DNA of 64,000 nucleotides from Methanobrevibacter thaueri (GCF_003111625.1 NZ_MZGS01000020.1:1-64000), one strand, 5' to 3'. Positions 35,564-44,219 are shown, counted from the stretch's first letter. The notes: generated by a model from the letters alone, not told the origin. Numbers and translations: made by a program.

Positions 35564-35704
35564 CTAAAATGGAACAAATCTTTGTGATTTAATATCTTTA
35601 GCCAATTCTTTATATTCCTCACTTGGTGAGTCATTCATATTTTTAATTATTTCAATTGCATCCTCACCTTCAATTACTGGTGAAGGACTAATCGGTTTAG
35701 CCAT
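35564..35704 (-). CDS. 46-residue small protein, possible partner of GNAT toxin
   Basis: A 46-codon frame with a GGAAGG ribosome binding site starts at 35704. It begins MAKPISPSPVIEGEDAIE and ends KSQRFVPF. The 'PISPsPViEGEDA' start resembles short antitoxin-like proteins that I recall beside GNAT genes in methanogens. It is convergent with the GNAT gene, not upstream in the same operon as for classical antitoxins. The protein is acidic in the middle and probably partly disordered. Confidence 0.7.
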   Translation of the reverse strand: MAKPISPSPVIEGEDAIEIIKNMNDSPSEEYKELAKDIKSQRFVPF

Positions 35705-35838
35705 TTTATCATAACCTTCCAAAATAGTTTAATTAAGTAATATCAATCAAAATAATATTGATTTTTCTAATTTAAATAATTTTTCTTAGAGATAAAAGCA
35801 ATTTTACAAAGTGAGAACAATTTTTAAAAATGAGACAA

Positions 35839-36873
35839 TTACTCTTCCAACAAAAGAATGTTCTTAGGATCCACTTTCAAATACTTCGGAATCTCAAATT
35901 CGTGCTCGCGCATCTGCTTGTCTAGTTTCCACAGCAATCCATTGGTCAAGGTTATTTGCCATTCAAAAGGCATCTCCAATTTTGATGAATTGGATGCATC
36001 CAATGCATTTACATCATCCTTTTGACCAGGATAAATGTCATGTGCCCTTATTCCAATATAAGCAATGTTAGGTGAAACCTTTTCAGACACTTCAAATGTT
36101 ACATCCCAATCCAATGATTTGACATGATAATCATCGATAATTTCAATTTTGGAGATGTTCTTACATCCGGTAAGCCTTGCAACTTCAACTTTTCCAGGAT
36201 TTTCAAACAAATCAACGGTTTTTCCCTTTGCGATGATTTTTCCTTTATCCAAAATTATGAGCTCATCACAAAATTGAAATGCCTCATCACGATCATGTGT
36301 AACCAAAACGGAAAATCCACTGAATTTGTTAAGGAAATTTGCAAGTTCCCGACGCAACTGCTCTTTTAAAACTGTGTCCATTGCGCTGAAAGGCTCATCC
36401 AACAATATCACATCAGGACCGTACGCCATTATGCGTGCCAAGGCCACTCTTTGCTGCTGACCTCCTGACAATTGTCGAGGATATCTTTTCTCCAGTCCTT
36501 CAAGATGAAAACGCCTAATCATTTCAGAAACCACATTCTCATCATTATTGGGCAATCCTATGCCCACATTTTCCTCAACGGTCATGTTGGGAAACAGTGC
36601 ATAATTTTGAAAAAGGTAACCGACGTTTCTCTTTTGAGGCTTTAAGTTAATCTTTTTATCTGAATCGAAATAGACGGTTTTCTCACCTGTTGTCAGACTT
36701 ACAATGCCATTATCCGGGTCAACAATTCCTGCAATGGACTTCAATGTCATACTCTTTCCGCAACCGGAAGGACCAAGAATTCCCAAACATCCATTTTTCA
36801 ATTCGAAATCGACATCCAAATCGAATTCATTAAGTTCCTTGTGGATATTTACCTTCAATAGTTTATTCGACAT
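35839..36873 (-). CDS. modC: molybdate/tungstate ABC transporter ATP-binding protein
   Basis: The 344-residue ATPase has Walker A 'GPSGCGKS', the signature 'LSGGQQQR', Walker B 'VILLDEPFSAMD' and the switch His in 'VLVTHDRDEA'. A C-terminal domain of about 110 residues probably regulates the transporter in response to oxyanion. It lies 16 nt after modB with GGGAGG as ribosome binding site. Whether molybdate or tungstate is preferred cannot be read; both serve formylmethanofuran dehydrogenases in methanogens. Confidence 0.91.
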   Translation of the reverse strand: MSNKLLKVNIHKELNEFDLDVDFELKNGCLGILGPSGCGKSMTLKSIAGIVDPDNGIVSLTTGEKTVYFDSDKKINLKPQKRNVGYLFQNYALFPNMTVEENVGIGLPNNDENVVSEMIRRFHLEGLEKRYPRQLSGGQQQRVALARIMAYGPDVILLDEPFSAMDTVLKEQLRRELANFLNKFSGFSVLVTHDRDEAFQFCDELIILDKGKIIAKGKTVDLFENPGKVEVARLTGCKNISKIEIIDDYHVKSLDWDVTFEVSEKVSPNIAYIGIRAHDIYPGQKDDVNALDASNSSKLEMPFEWQITLTNGLLWKLDKQMREHEFEIPKYLKVDPKNILLLEE

Positions 36874-36889
36874 AATCCTCCCCCGTTAA

Positions 36890-37564
36890 TTATCTCCATT
36901 GTTTCTCCTTGCGGATAGAAAGGTAGTCCATGATAAAAATGGCTATGAATGATATGAAAACAATGACTATAACATAATCGAACGCAGTTCCCATATTTCC
37001 TGCGGCCACTTCCGAATACACTGCCATAGGAAGCGTTCTTGTCTGTCCAGCAATGTTACCTGCAAGCATTGCTGTAGCACCGAATTCACCGAGACCACGA
37101 GCATAAGCTAGAATTCCCCCGCTGATGATTCCCGGCAATGCATTTGCAAACAGGACTTTCCAGAAGATTTTCCACTCGGACATCCCCAATGTGCGGCCGG
37201 CATCCAAGAGGTTTGAATCTACCTGCTCAAATGCTCCTCTGGCTGAACGGTACATAAGTGGAAAAGACATGACAACTGCCGCAACAACTGTTGCAGGCCA
37301 TGAAAATGCAATTTTAAATGCAAAAAAGTCTATGAAAAACTTTCCGATTGGTCCTCTGACACCAAAAATGTACAGTAAAAAGAACCCTACAACTGTAGGA
37401 GGCAATACTATCGGCAATGTGAAAATGCCGTCGAGCACGATTTTTATTGAGTCATTTTTAATCTTAATGATTCCCCAGGCCACAATCAATCCCACAAAGA
37501 ATGTTATGAGAATTGATAGGCTTGCCGTTTTCATTGAAATTAAAATAGGTGACCAATCATCCAT
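36890..37564 (-). CDS. modB: molybdate/tungstate ABC transporter permease
   Basis: The 224-residue protein has five to six membrane helices and the ModB/CysW-type cytoplasmic loop 'DAGRTLGMSEWKIFWKVLFANALPGIISG', which contacts the ATPase. Length and helix pattern match ModB. GGAG precedes the ATG. It lies 91 nt downstream of modA behind a strong hairpin/T-run, so its transcription may be reduced relative to modA. Confidence 0.92.
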   Translation of the reverse strand: MDDWSPILISMKTASLSILITFFVGLIVAWGIIKIKNDSIKIVLDGIFTLPIVLPPTVVGFFLLYIFGVRGPIGKFFIDFFAFKIAFSWPATVVAAVVMSFPLMYRSARGAFEQVDSNLLDAGRTLGMSEWKIFWKVLFANALPGIISGGILAYARGLGEFGATAMLAGNIAGQTRTLPMAVYSEVAAGNMGTAFDYVIVIVFISFIAIFIMDYLSIRKEKQWR

Positions 37565-37625
37565 GTCTTATCTCCATCAATATTCTATACTATTGATTTG
37601 AACAATATGATATTAAAATTTATTT

Positions 37626-37665
37626 AAAAAAAAAAAGTTGTCATGAATAGATTATCTATTCATGA
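37626..37665 (-). terminator. strong intrinsic-type terminator between modA and modB
   Basis: A perfect 11-bp inverted repeat (TCATGAATAGA 37641-37651, TCTATTCATGA 37655-37665, 3-nt loop) includes the modA stop codon and is followed on the minus strand by eleven consecutive T (37636-37626). It should stop or weaken transcription into modBC. Confidence 0.8.
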
Positions 37666-38483
37666 AGTGTGAAACCGTATTCAACAAATATGTCTTTAGC
37701 TTCTTGGGTTTGCAAGAAGTCCATGAATGCATTTGTAGCGTCGGTATCGTTAGTGTCTTTAATTGCAGCTATAGGATAGATAACTGGAGTGTCTAAAGCA
37801 TCTTCCGGTGCTTCACAGATGACTTTAACATCATCAGTGGATTTAGCATCAGTTGCGTACACAATACCGCAGTCAGCGGATCCTTGAGCTACTTGGTTTA
37901 ATACTGCAGTTACGTCAGTACCTAATGATAATTTGGATTCCACGTCATCCCAAATACCGGTGTTGTTCAATACTTCTTTAGCGTATTGACCAGCAGGTAC
38001 GGATTCAGGGTCTCCGATAGCGATGTTTCCTTCAACATCCTTCAAGTCATCGAATGAAGAGATGTTTGAATCGGAATCAGCAGGCACGATTAAGACAACT
38101 TTGTTTTCCAGGAATTGGAGATTGGTAGCGTTGTCGACAATACCTTCTTCAGCTAAAGCGTTCATTTGTTTGTTAGCTGCAGACATGAATACGTCTGTTT
38201 CCAAACCGTTTTCAATTTGGGTTTGTAAGTCCCCACTTGAAGCGTAAGTCGGTGTTACTTTTACACCAGGATATTTTTCTTCAAACATTGGGATTAATTT
38301 ATCATCAAAAACATTTTTTAAACTAGCTGCTGCAGCTAAATTAACTTCCTGTCCGTCTAAACTGGTATCGGTTGAGTTTCCTCCACTCATGAAGTCAAAC
38401 CATCCAGCGGAACATGAACCTACGCTAACAACAACTACTGCTAATAAGATAGCAATGAGCAATAATTTTTTCATAGATTTCAT
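37656..38483 (-). CDS. modA: molybdate/tungstate-binding lipoprotein-like protein
   Basis: The 275-residue protein has a signal peptide ending in 'VVSVGSCSAGW', compatible with a lipobox, then a class II periplasmic-binding fold: 'VNLAAAASLKNVFDDKLIPMFEEKYPGVKVTPTYASSGDLQTQIENGLETDVFMSAA', characteristic of ModA. It captures the oxyanion outside the membrane for ModBC. The ATG at 38483 follows AGAGGAG. A 7-bp inverted repeat lies near its predicted transcription start. Confidence 0.93.
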   Translation of the reverse strand: MKSMKKLLLIAILLAVVVVSVGSCSAGWFDFMSGGNSTDTSLDGQEVNLAAAASLKNVFDDKLIPMFEEKYPGVKVTPTYASSGDLQTQIENGLETDVFMSAANKQMNALAEEGIVDNATNLQFLENKVVLIVPADSDSNISSFDDLKDVEGNIAIGDPESVPAGQYAKEVLNNTGIWDDVESKLSLGTDVTAVLNQVAQGSADCGIVYATDAKSTDDVKVICEAPEDALDTPVIYPIAAIKDTNDTDATNAFMDFLQTQEAKDIFVEYGFTLHE

Positions 38484-38517
38484 TGTTATTCTCCTCTTTA
38501 AATATGTCATAAATTCG

Positions 38518-38537
38518 ATGTGAACATTAATTCACAT
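38518..38537 (-). promoter_or_regulatory. operator-like inverted repeat in modA promoter
   Basis: ATGTGAA (38518-38524) and TTCACAT (38531-38537) form a perfect 7-bp inverted repeat with a 6-bp spacer. On the minus strand a TTTTATATAA box lies just upstream at about 38551-38562, so the repeat covers the expected start of transcription, as for a repressor. The binding protein is unknown. Confidence 0.55.
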
Positions 38538-38775
38538 ATGTTATAGTCTTTAAATAGCATTATATAAAAGTTTTGTTATGAAAAACATGATTTAAAAATC
38601 ATATCGAAAATTAAAAAATCGTTCATATATTTTTAATTAAAGTAAAAATAGTTATAAATAAGAATAATGAATAGTATCATATTTCATATCAAAAATGTAA
38701 ATTTCGAAAGGAACATCATGTCAATTGGAAGTTTTATATACTTATCAGATAATATTAAGAAACAGAGGTGTTAAA

Positions 38776-39183
38776 ATGTCAGATATAGAAAAGGTAAATG
38801 ATTTACTAACAAGAGCAGAAGTATTCTATCTTGCAACCGTTGACGGAGACAAGCCAAAAGTAAGGCCATTAGGTTTCCATTTGCTCCATGAGGACAAAAT
38901 ATACTTTGGAGTCGGAACATTCAAGGAAGTCTACAAACAAATGGAAGCAAACCCTAATGTGGAAATAACCGCATGGGACGGAGAACACATCTTAAGATAC
39001 TATGGTGTTGCAGACTTGACTAAAAATCAGGAAGTTGTCGACAAGGCATTTGAACTTATGCCTGAAATTAAAGAGGCATACGAATCAAACGGCTGGGAAA
39101 TGGGAGTATTCTTCCTTAACAACGCAACAGCAGAAATAAGAAACATGTTTGCAATTGAAGAATCATACGAATTTGAGTATTAA
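38776..39183 (+). CDS. pyridoxamine 5'-phosphate oxidase-like flavin-binding protein
   Basis: The 135-residue protein has the split-barrel start 'LTRAEVFYLATVDGDKPKVRPLGFHLLHEDKIYFGVGTFKEVYKQMEANPNVEI', typical of small PNPOx-like proteins that bind FMN or F420. It lacks most residues needed for true PNPOx activity. Probably it reduces or protects against small oxidised compounds. The ATG at 38776 follows AGAGGTG, with a TTTTATATAC box about 40 nt upstream. It is divergent from modA. Confidence 0.85.
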   Translation: MSDIEKVNDLLTRAEVFYLATVDGDKPKVRPLGFHLLHEDKIYFGVGTFKEVYKQMEANPNVEITAWDGEHILRYYGVADLTKNQEVVDKAFELMPEIKEAYESNGWEMGVFFLNNATAEIRNMFAIEESYEFEY

Positions 39184-39238
39184 ACAGATTTTGCCATCAC
39201 CATACTAAACATTAAGCTAAAAATAGTAATTGAGAACT

Positions 39239-39964
39239 ATGGATACCAAAAAACTAATCATAATCGCAATCGTGGCAATCATATTAATAGCCGCCGCCAT
39301 AATACTGGTGACAAACTCAGTGAATTATGAAAGAATTGAAATAACTCCCAATGGGACAAGCATAGAGGTTCCGGCCAACCAAACAAGATACGTCAATGAT
39401 ATCGAAAGCATCAAAATCTGGAAATGGAACGACGGAGTACTGCTCACACATAACAGCCAAGAGAACGGCTATGACATCATCAACCTGACCGGATCAGGCT
39501 ACAATGCAATGGCAGATTTAATAAAGAATGGTGAAATGGAAAACATTGACGGAATCACATGCTATGTGATAAATGCCGATGAGCTATTGGAAATCCATGT
39601 GTTTGATATCATTAAAGTGAATTATAACGGCAAACTCTATTGCATTCCCCTATCCAATGAAACATCTCACGACAACATCATGATTTGCTGCAAGGACAAG
39701 GACATTGCAGTGCACATGGCAAAATCAGTGGTGTACAAAAACGTTTATCCTGACACAAACAAACTGGATGATGCAAAATCAACAATAGAAAACATGACAG
39801 GAGATTTGCAATCCAAGGCAAATGACTATGTGAACAATGTCGATTTGGATGATGCAAAATCAACAATAGAAAACATAACTAATGATTTGCCAAGTTCGGG
39901 CGATGCGAAATCCGCCATGGACCAAATCACTGGAGACTTGAAGTCCATGATTCCCGGATTATAA
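39239..39964 (+). CDS. membrane-anchored exported protein with C-terminal repeat
   Basis: The 241-residue protein has an N-terminal anchor (about 4-28, 'KKLIIIAIVAIILIAAAIILV') and an external domain of about 140 residues with several N-glycosylation-type sequons. It ends with related units beginning 'DDAKSTIENMTGDL', 'DDAKSTIENITNDL' and 'GDAKSAMDQITGDL'. I do not recognise the central domain. The ATG at 39239 is chosen over an upstream TTG at 39230 because it gives a standard start. Confidence 0.7.
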   Translation: MDTKKLIIIAIVAIILIAAAIILVTNSVNYERIEITPNGTSIEVPANQTRYVNDIESIKIWKWNDGVLLTHNSQENGYDIINLTGSGYNAMADLIKNGEMENIDGITCYVINADELLEIHVFDIIKVNYNGKLYCIPLSNETSHDNIMICCKDKDIAVHMAKSVVYKNVYPDTNKLDDAKSTIENMTGDLQSKANDYVNNVDLDDAKSTIENITNDLPSSGDAKSAMDQITGDLKSMIPGL

Positions 39965-39985
39965 TGGAAAGACATCCATCACTAC

Positions 39986-40699
39986 TTAAAACTCATTTAT
40001 AATAGCTAATGCATTCAAAGACCTTGGAAAACCGATATACGGTAAAATAACTGTTATTGCTGAAACCAGTTTTTCCTTATCATTGCCAACATTCAAATTG
40101 CCTTGGGTGTGTCCCCTCAGCTGATTTTCACAACCGCCCAAAGTTGCAATGAACACAAAGGTAATCAGTTCCCTTTGTTGGTCGTTTAAACCGTCACGTG
40201 TGTAAAAGTCACCGAAACAAAATCCTTCCAGGAACCTGTTGAAATGTTCCTGGCCTTCGGGAGCGTTATCATTCATCATCTGAATCATTTCAGCTCCAAA
40301 ATACCTGTCCTGAAGTTCACGGCCTTTTTGGCGCCTATTTTCAGGAGTTGTTTTTGACCTGTTCTCCAACGGCATCTCAATTCCCTTTTTGTCAAAGACT
40401 TTAATGGTCACTCCAAAGAAGTTGTGGGCACGGCCAAAGCCGACATACGGCACTGACTGGTAGAGCAGTTCCTTTACCTCTTCAGGAGTGATGTATTTAT
40501 TGACCGCTGCAAGCAGGATTTTCTTGAATGCCTTTGGTGACTGGCAAGCGATTAAGGAAGCCAATGTCACTAAAACAGATTCCTTTTCCGTCAATGTCGA
40601 GTGGTCATATACCTCATCAAATGCGAAGTTCTTGAATATCTCATGAAATTCAGGGTCATTTTTCTGGATTCTCCCAAAATTATCAAACAAATCATCCAT
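39986..40699 (-). CDS. carboxymuconolactone decarboxylase (CMD/AhpD-like) family protein
   Basis: The 237-residue protein has two CMD domains. The first contains 'LTEKESVLVTLASLIACQSPKAFKKILLAAVNKYITPEEVKELLYQSVPYVGF', and the second 'LNDQQRELITFVFIATLGGCENQLRGHTQGNLNVGNDKEKLVSAITVILPYIGFP'. Each has a Cys, but neither keeps the CxxC of AhpD. Function is probably in redox or small-molecule chemistry. GGTGATAAT precedes the ATG. It follows the SpoIIM-like gene by 4 nt. Confidence 0.88.
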   Translation of the reverse strand: MDDLFDNFGRIQKNDPEFHEIFKNFAFDEVYDHSTLTEKESVLVTLASLIACQSPKAFKKILLAAVNKYITPEEVKELLYQSVPYVGFGRAHNFFGVTIKVFDKKGIEMPLENRSKTTPENRRQKGRELQDRYFGAEMIQMMNDNAPEGQEHFNRFLEGFCFGDFYTRDGLNDQQRELITFVFIATLGGCENQLRGHTQGNLNVGNDKEKLVSAITVILPYIGFPRSLNALAIINEF

Positions 40700-40703
40700 A
40701 TTA

Positions 40704-41339
40704 TCACCAGGTTCCTAAAATCAACTCTGAGAAAGGCACTGAAATATATGCCTCGATAGGAGCTGCAATAAGCAACAGTATGGTTGCAAAAATCATTAAT
40801 ATCACACTTTGAACCAAGGCTTTCTTTGATTTGTCAAATGCCTCTGAAACACCATGGGTTTCACTGCTTATCATCGCCCTGATGAATCTACATATGAACA
40901 GGAACAGCAATATCCCTGCCACGGATTGAAGGACAGTTGCTGTCAATTCAAATATTCCATGAGGAATTAAGTATACTAGGAATCTCATACCTCCATTTGG
41001 TAACACCTGACTGAACAATTGTCCAATTAATCCCATATTGATTCCATTGTAGACCAATGAGACAATTGCAGGAATCCCAAAGAATATTGATCCAACATAT
41101 ACCAGGATGCCGCCATATTCGTTATTTATGAAAAGGTCAACAGCACTTACGTTTTGCATCGCAGCAGGAGTTGATGAGGATATGTTCTGAAATTCAGATA
41201 ATTTGGCGCCAACAGGGCCCGCAAACAGAATCCATGCTCCTACAATACAGATTATAAAGAATACATATAACCCAATGATTAATTTCTTATTGTCTTTTAA
41301 GCTTTCAATCAACAAGTCTTTAAATTTTTTTAGAATATC
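40704..41339 (-). CDS. SpoIIM/DUF95-like membrane protein
   Basis: The 211-residue protein has about five membrane helices and the DUF95 features: a helix 'KLIIGLYVFFIICIVGAWILF', a soluble loop, 'IFFGIPAIVSLVYNGINMGLIGQLF' and 'LIPHGIFELTATVLQSVAGILLF'. The Gly-Ile-Phe-Glu pattern is conserved in SpoIIM-like proteins across prokaryotes. The ATG at 41339 lies about 30 nt after an ATTTAAATA box without a Shine-Dalgarno, suggesting leaderless mRNA. Confidence 0.84.
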   Translation of the reverse strand, partial: DILKKFKDLLIESLKDNKKLIIGLYVFFIICIVGAWILFAGPVGAKLSEFQNISSSTPAAMQNVSAVDLFINNEYGGILVYVGSIFFGIPAIVSLVYNGINMGLIGQLFSQVLPNGGMRFLVYLIPHGIFELTATVLQSVAGILLFLFICRFIRAMISSETHGVSEAFDKSKKALVQSVILMIFATILLLIAAPIEAYISVPFSELILGTW

Positions 41340-41444
41340 CATAGTAATAGTTTGGATGTGCATTATTTAAATAGTTAATAAGATGATGTGAAACTATTAA
41401 AAAATAAGTTAAAATAGAAAAATCCAATAATAATCAAAATATTT

Positions 41445-41471
41445 ACGTATCTTCTGTATCCTAAGATACGT
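41445..41471. repeat. 9-bp perfect inverted repeat
   Basis: ACGTATCTT (41445-41453) and AAGATACGT (41463-41471) are perfectly complementary with a 9-nt spacer. The element lies in the 400-nt gap between the divergent SpoIIM-like and DUF4143 genes, about 105 nt upstream of the former. It could be an operator or part of an RNA. Confidence 0.6.
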
Positions 41472-41588
41472 TTCATTTATATATTAAAAATTGTTGATTG
41501 AATTGCTCTTACTTTATAAAATTGTTTTCATTTATAAGCAAAATTACTTAAATGAAGGAACATAATCTATTATTTAGTTATTAGTTTG

Positions 41589-41708
41589 TTGTCGATTGTG
41601 TTCGACAATTGTATTGACTTCAAATATATTGTCGATTATATTCTATAATTGTATTAAAATTATTATTTTTGTAGATTGTAATCGACAAAATTTATATATT
41701 TTAAAAAC
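41589..41708 (+). promoter_or_regulatory. three-copy operator array and promoter of the DUF4143 ATPase
   Basis: Three 20-bp inverted repeats occur at 41589-41608 (TTGTCGA-N6-TCGACAA, perfect), 41629-41648 (TTGTCGA-N6-TCTATAA) and 41669-41688 (TTGTAGA-N6-TCGACAA). Their spacing is exactly 40 bp centre to centre, about four helical turns. The first two are each followed by TTGTATT. A TTTATATATT box (41691-41700) follows the third copy at once. The rest of the gap (41340-41588) holds only the inverted repeat at 41445-41471. Confidence 0.75.
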
Positions 41709-41741
41709 AAAATTTAATACATGGTATTGTGCGGTGAAAAA

Positions 41742-42950
41742 ATGATTAAAAGAGATCTGTACTTAAACCAAATCAAAAGACTTATAGATAAAGAACCTAT
41801 CAAAATCATAACCGGCGTTAGAAGAAGCGGCAAGACATATCTCCTAAAAAGCATTCGGGAGGAACTTGAAAACCGTGGAATTAAAGAAGAAAACATATTC
41901 CTAATCTCATTTGAATCCATGAAATACAACAAGATTGAAAACTTCAAACAGCTCGATGAATGCATAGTAAATCTGACTGAAAACATCAAAGACAAAGTCT
42001 ACCTATTATTTGATGAAATACAAAACGTGGAAAACTGGGAAAAAAGCATAAATGCATGCAGAGTGGATCTTGACTGTGACATCTACATCACAGGATCCAA
42101 CTCCGAACTTCTATCAGGTGAAATGGCAACACTAATATCAGGCAGATACTACCAAATAAACATTTACCCATTCTCATTCGCCGAATTCATACAATACAAA
42201 AAGGAAATAGAAAAAACAGCCACAAATGACTTGGAAGAATTATTCAGAGAATATGTGGAATATGGCGGAATGCCTCCAATACAACAGGTGACAAAACAGG
42301 ACAAATATTCATATTTAAGCGATATCTACAATACAATACTTCTAAAAGACATTGTAACAAGGCACAACATCAGAAACACCGATATGTTAAACCGCATACT
42401 CGACTATGTGATAATGAATCTCGGAAAAAACTTCTCAGCAGGAAACATCACAAAATACCTGAAGCACGAAAGAAGAAAAATATCAAAAGACACAATACTG
42501 GACTATCTCCTATACTCCAAAAACGCATGCTTCATACACCAGGCTCCAAGAGTAGACATAAAAGGAAAAAAAGTACTTCAACACAACGAAAAATACTTCC
42601 TCGTTGACCATGGATTCTACCAGGCAAAATACGGTGAAATAGAAAACATGGGTTCAATACTTGAAAACATAGTTTATATCGAACTCCTCAGAAGAGGGTA
42701 TGACGTAAAAATAGGGATTATAAACAATAAGGAAATTGATTTTGTCTGCACCAGAGATAAAGAAAAAATCTACATTCAGGTAACATATCAATTGAAAAGT
42801 GATAGTACAATAGAAAGGGAATTTTCAGGACTTGCAAAAATCAACGACAACTTCGACAAGTATGTCTTGAGCATGGACAAAATGGATTTTTCCGGAAGTG
42901 GATTAAAACACAGAAACATCATAGACTTTTTAATTTCAGATTATATATAA
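41742..42950 (+). CDS. AAA ATPase with DUF4143 domain
   Basis: The 402-residue protein has an AAA_14 P-loop domain ('IKIITGVRRSGKTYLLKSI', Walker B 'VYLLFDEIQNVENWEKSI', 'DCDIYITGSNSELLSGE') and a C-terminal DUF4143 domain ending in a nuclease-fold-like 'GSILENIVYIELLRRGYDVKIGIINNKEIDFVCTRDKEKIYIQVTYQL'. This family is widespread and variable in prokaryotes, with unknown function. The ATG at 41742 follows GGTGA. The elaborate operator array upstream suggests tight control. It is a likely accessory gene. Confidence 0.9.
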   Translation: MIKRDLYLNQIKRLIDKEPIKIITGVRRSGKTYLLKSIREELENRGIKEENIFLISFESMKYNKIENFKQLDECIVNLTENIKDKVYLLFDEIQNVENWEKSINACRVDLDCDIYITGSNSELLSGEMATLISGRYYQINIYPFSFAEFIQYKKEIEKTATNDLEELFREYVEYGGMPPIQQVTKQDKYSYLSDIYNTILLKDIVTRHNIRNTDMLNRILDYVIMNLGKNFSAGNITKYLKHERRKISKDTILDYLLYSKNACFIHQAPRVDIKGKKVLQHNEKYFLVDHGFYQAKYGEIENMGSILENIVYIELLRRGYDVKIGIINNKEIDFVCTRDKEKIYIQVTYQLKSDSTIEREFSGLAKINDNFDKYVLSMDKMDFSGSGLKHRNIIDFLISDYI

Positions 42951-43049
42951 AGTATTTACTTGATTTGACCACAATTTAACTGTTTAAAAACAATGGGCAT
43001 GATTACACAAAATTAGACAAAAAATAACTTAATTAAAGTTTTAAAAAAA

Positions 43050-44219
43050 TTAATCTTTCAGAGAATACAGACAAATCGGCAATGCCAGAATGGTAATTAT
43101 TGATGATATGAAATAGACAGGAGCATATCCTGTACTTGCTGATACGAATGAACCCAAAAGTGCCGGACCAAAGCCCATTGTCGCATCACAGAATATGAAA
43201 AATGTTGATATTGCATATGATCGGCGGTGCTCTGATACCTTTCGGGTTATGATTGCAGTACTGGCAGAATTCAACGTTCCGAATCCAAGAGCTGCACATA
43301 TTGCACAGATTATTACAGTGATGTTTGACGGGTAAAGTGCAATCAGCATCAATCCTATTGACTGTGCGATGATTCCAACAACACAAACGATTCTGTCTCC
43401 ACCGTTGTCCTGGATTCTTCCGGCCAGAGGCCTTGTGGCAACAAGACATATTGAGTATATTATGAAAAACCATGAGAATACACCGGTCAGGTTCACCTCC
43501 ACGGCATACAGCCTGTAAAATGAAAGTATTGACACATAACCTAAACTTGTAAGAGCGGTAAAAAGTGAAACAGGCACTGCACCGAACTCTATTACCTTTT
43601 CAATTCCTGAATATGACTTATCAGGGGAAGTTTTATCCTTTGTGTCATATTTATCGACATCTATCAGAATTATAAATATCAAAGCCAAAAACGAGAAGAG
43701 TGAAGCTACGGCAAAGCATCCCACAGATCCGAATCCATCATATAAAAATCCGCCGATGAAAGGTCCAAGACCCACCGCTATTGTTGTTCCAAGCATGAAG
43801 TATCCGAACGCTTCGGAAAATCTCTTTTTAGGTAAAATTGCCGTTGCTATTGTCACTATCGCATTGGCGGATGCTCCAAAGCCGATACCGTGGATGAATC
43901 TTACTATGATGAGCAGGGTGATATTATCAACTACAAAATACAGAAGACATGCAAGAAAATGGATGCTCATGAAAACAAGGGCTATCTTTCTCCAGCCGAT
44001 TCGCTCAAGCGCATCGCCGGAATATATTCTTGAGCAAAGCCCTCCGAAAATGTATATCCCTGAAACCAGTCCCGCAATCGTTGCGGTTGAGCCCATAGTT
44101 GTTGCATACTCAGTAACCGTTGACATCAATGCATACATCACAAGAGCTGTGAAAAGTAACGCCCCAAATATCAGGAAAAATGATTTAGTAAAAATTTTAT
44201 CGGATTCATCAACGTTCAT
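43050..44219 (-). CDS. major facilitator superfamily transporter
   Basis: The 389-residue protein has about twelve membrane helices, with an MFS loop-2 motif 'GLCSRIYSGDALERIGWRKIALV' and a related 'RPLAGRIQDNGGDRIVCVVG' in the second half. The substrate cannot be inferred. The ATG at 44219 is about 25 nt after a TATATTA box and lacks a Shine-Dalgarno, suggesting a leaderless message of its own. Longer upstream starts would add residues unlike the family and overlap the small accessory gene. Confidence 0.88.
   Translation of the reverse strand: MNVDESDKIFTKSFFLIFGALLFTALVMYALMSTVTEYATTMGSTATIAGLVSGIYIFGGLCSRIYSGDALERIGWRKIALVFMSIHFLACLLYFVVDNITLLIIVRFIHGIGFGASANAIVTIATAILPKKRFSEAFGYFMLGTTIAVGLGPFIGGFLYDGFGSVGCFAVASLFSFLALIFIILIDVDKYDTKDKTSPDKSYSGIEKVIEFGAVPVSLFTALTSLGYVSILSFYRLYAVEVNLTGVFSWFFIIYSICLVATRPLAGRIQDNGGDRIVCVVGIIAQSIGLMLIALYPSNITVIICAICAALGFGTLNSASTAIITRKVSEHRRSYAISTFFIFCDATMGFGPALLGSFVSASTGYAPVYFISSIITILALPICLYSLKD

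Noticed and set aside
38718-38774. 18-codon upstream frame ending just before the PNPOx-like start
   Set aside because: The TTTTATATAC box for the gene lies inside this frame, so most of it would not be transcribed.
41589-41688. CRISPR array
   Set aside because: The repeats are only 20-27 bp, degenerate, palindromic and 40 bp apart centre to centre, with only three copies, no real spacers and no cas genes; a promoter operator array fits better.
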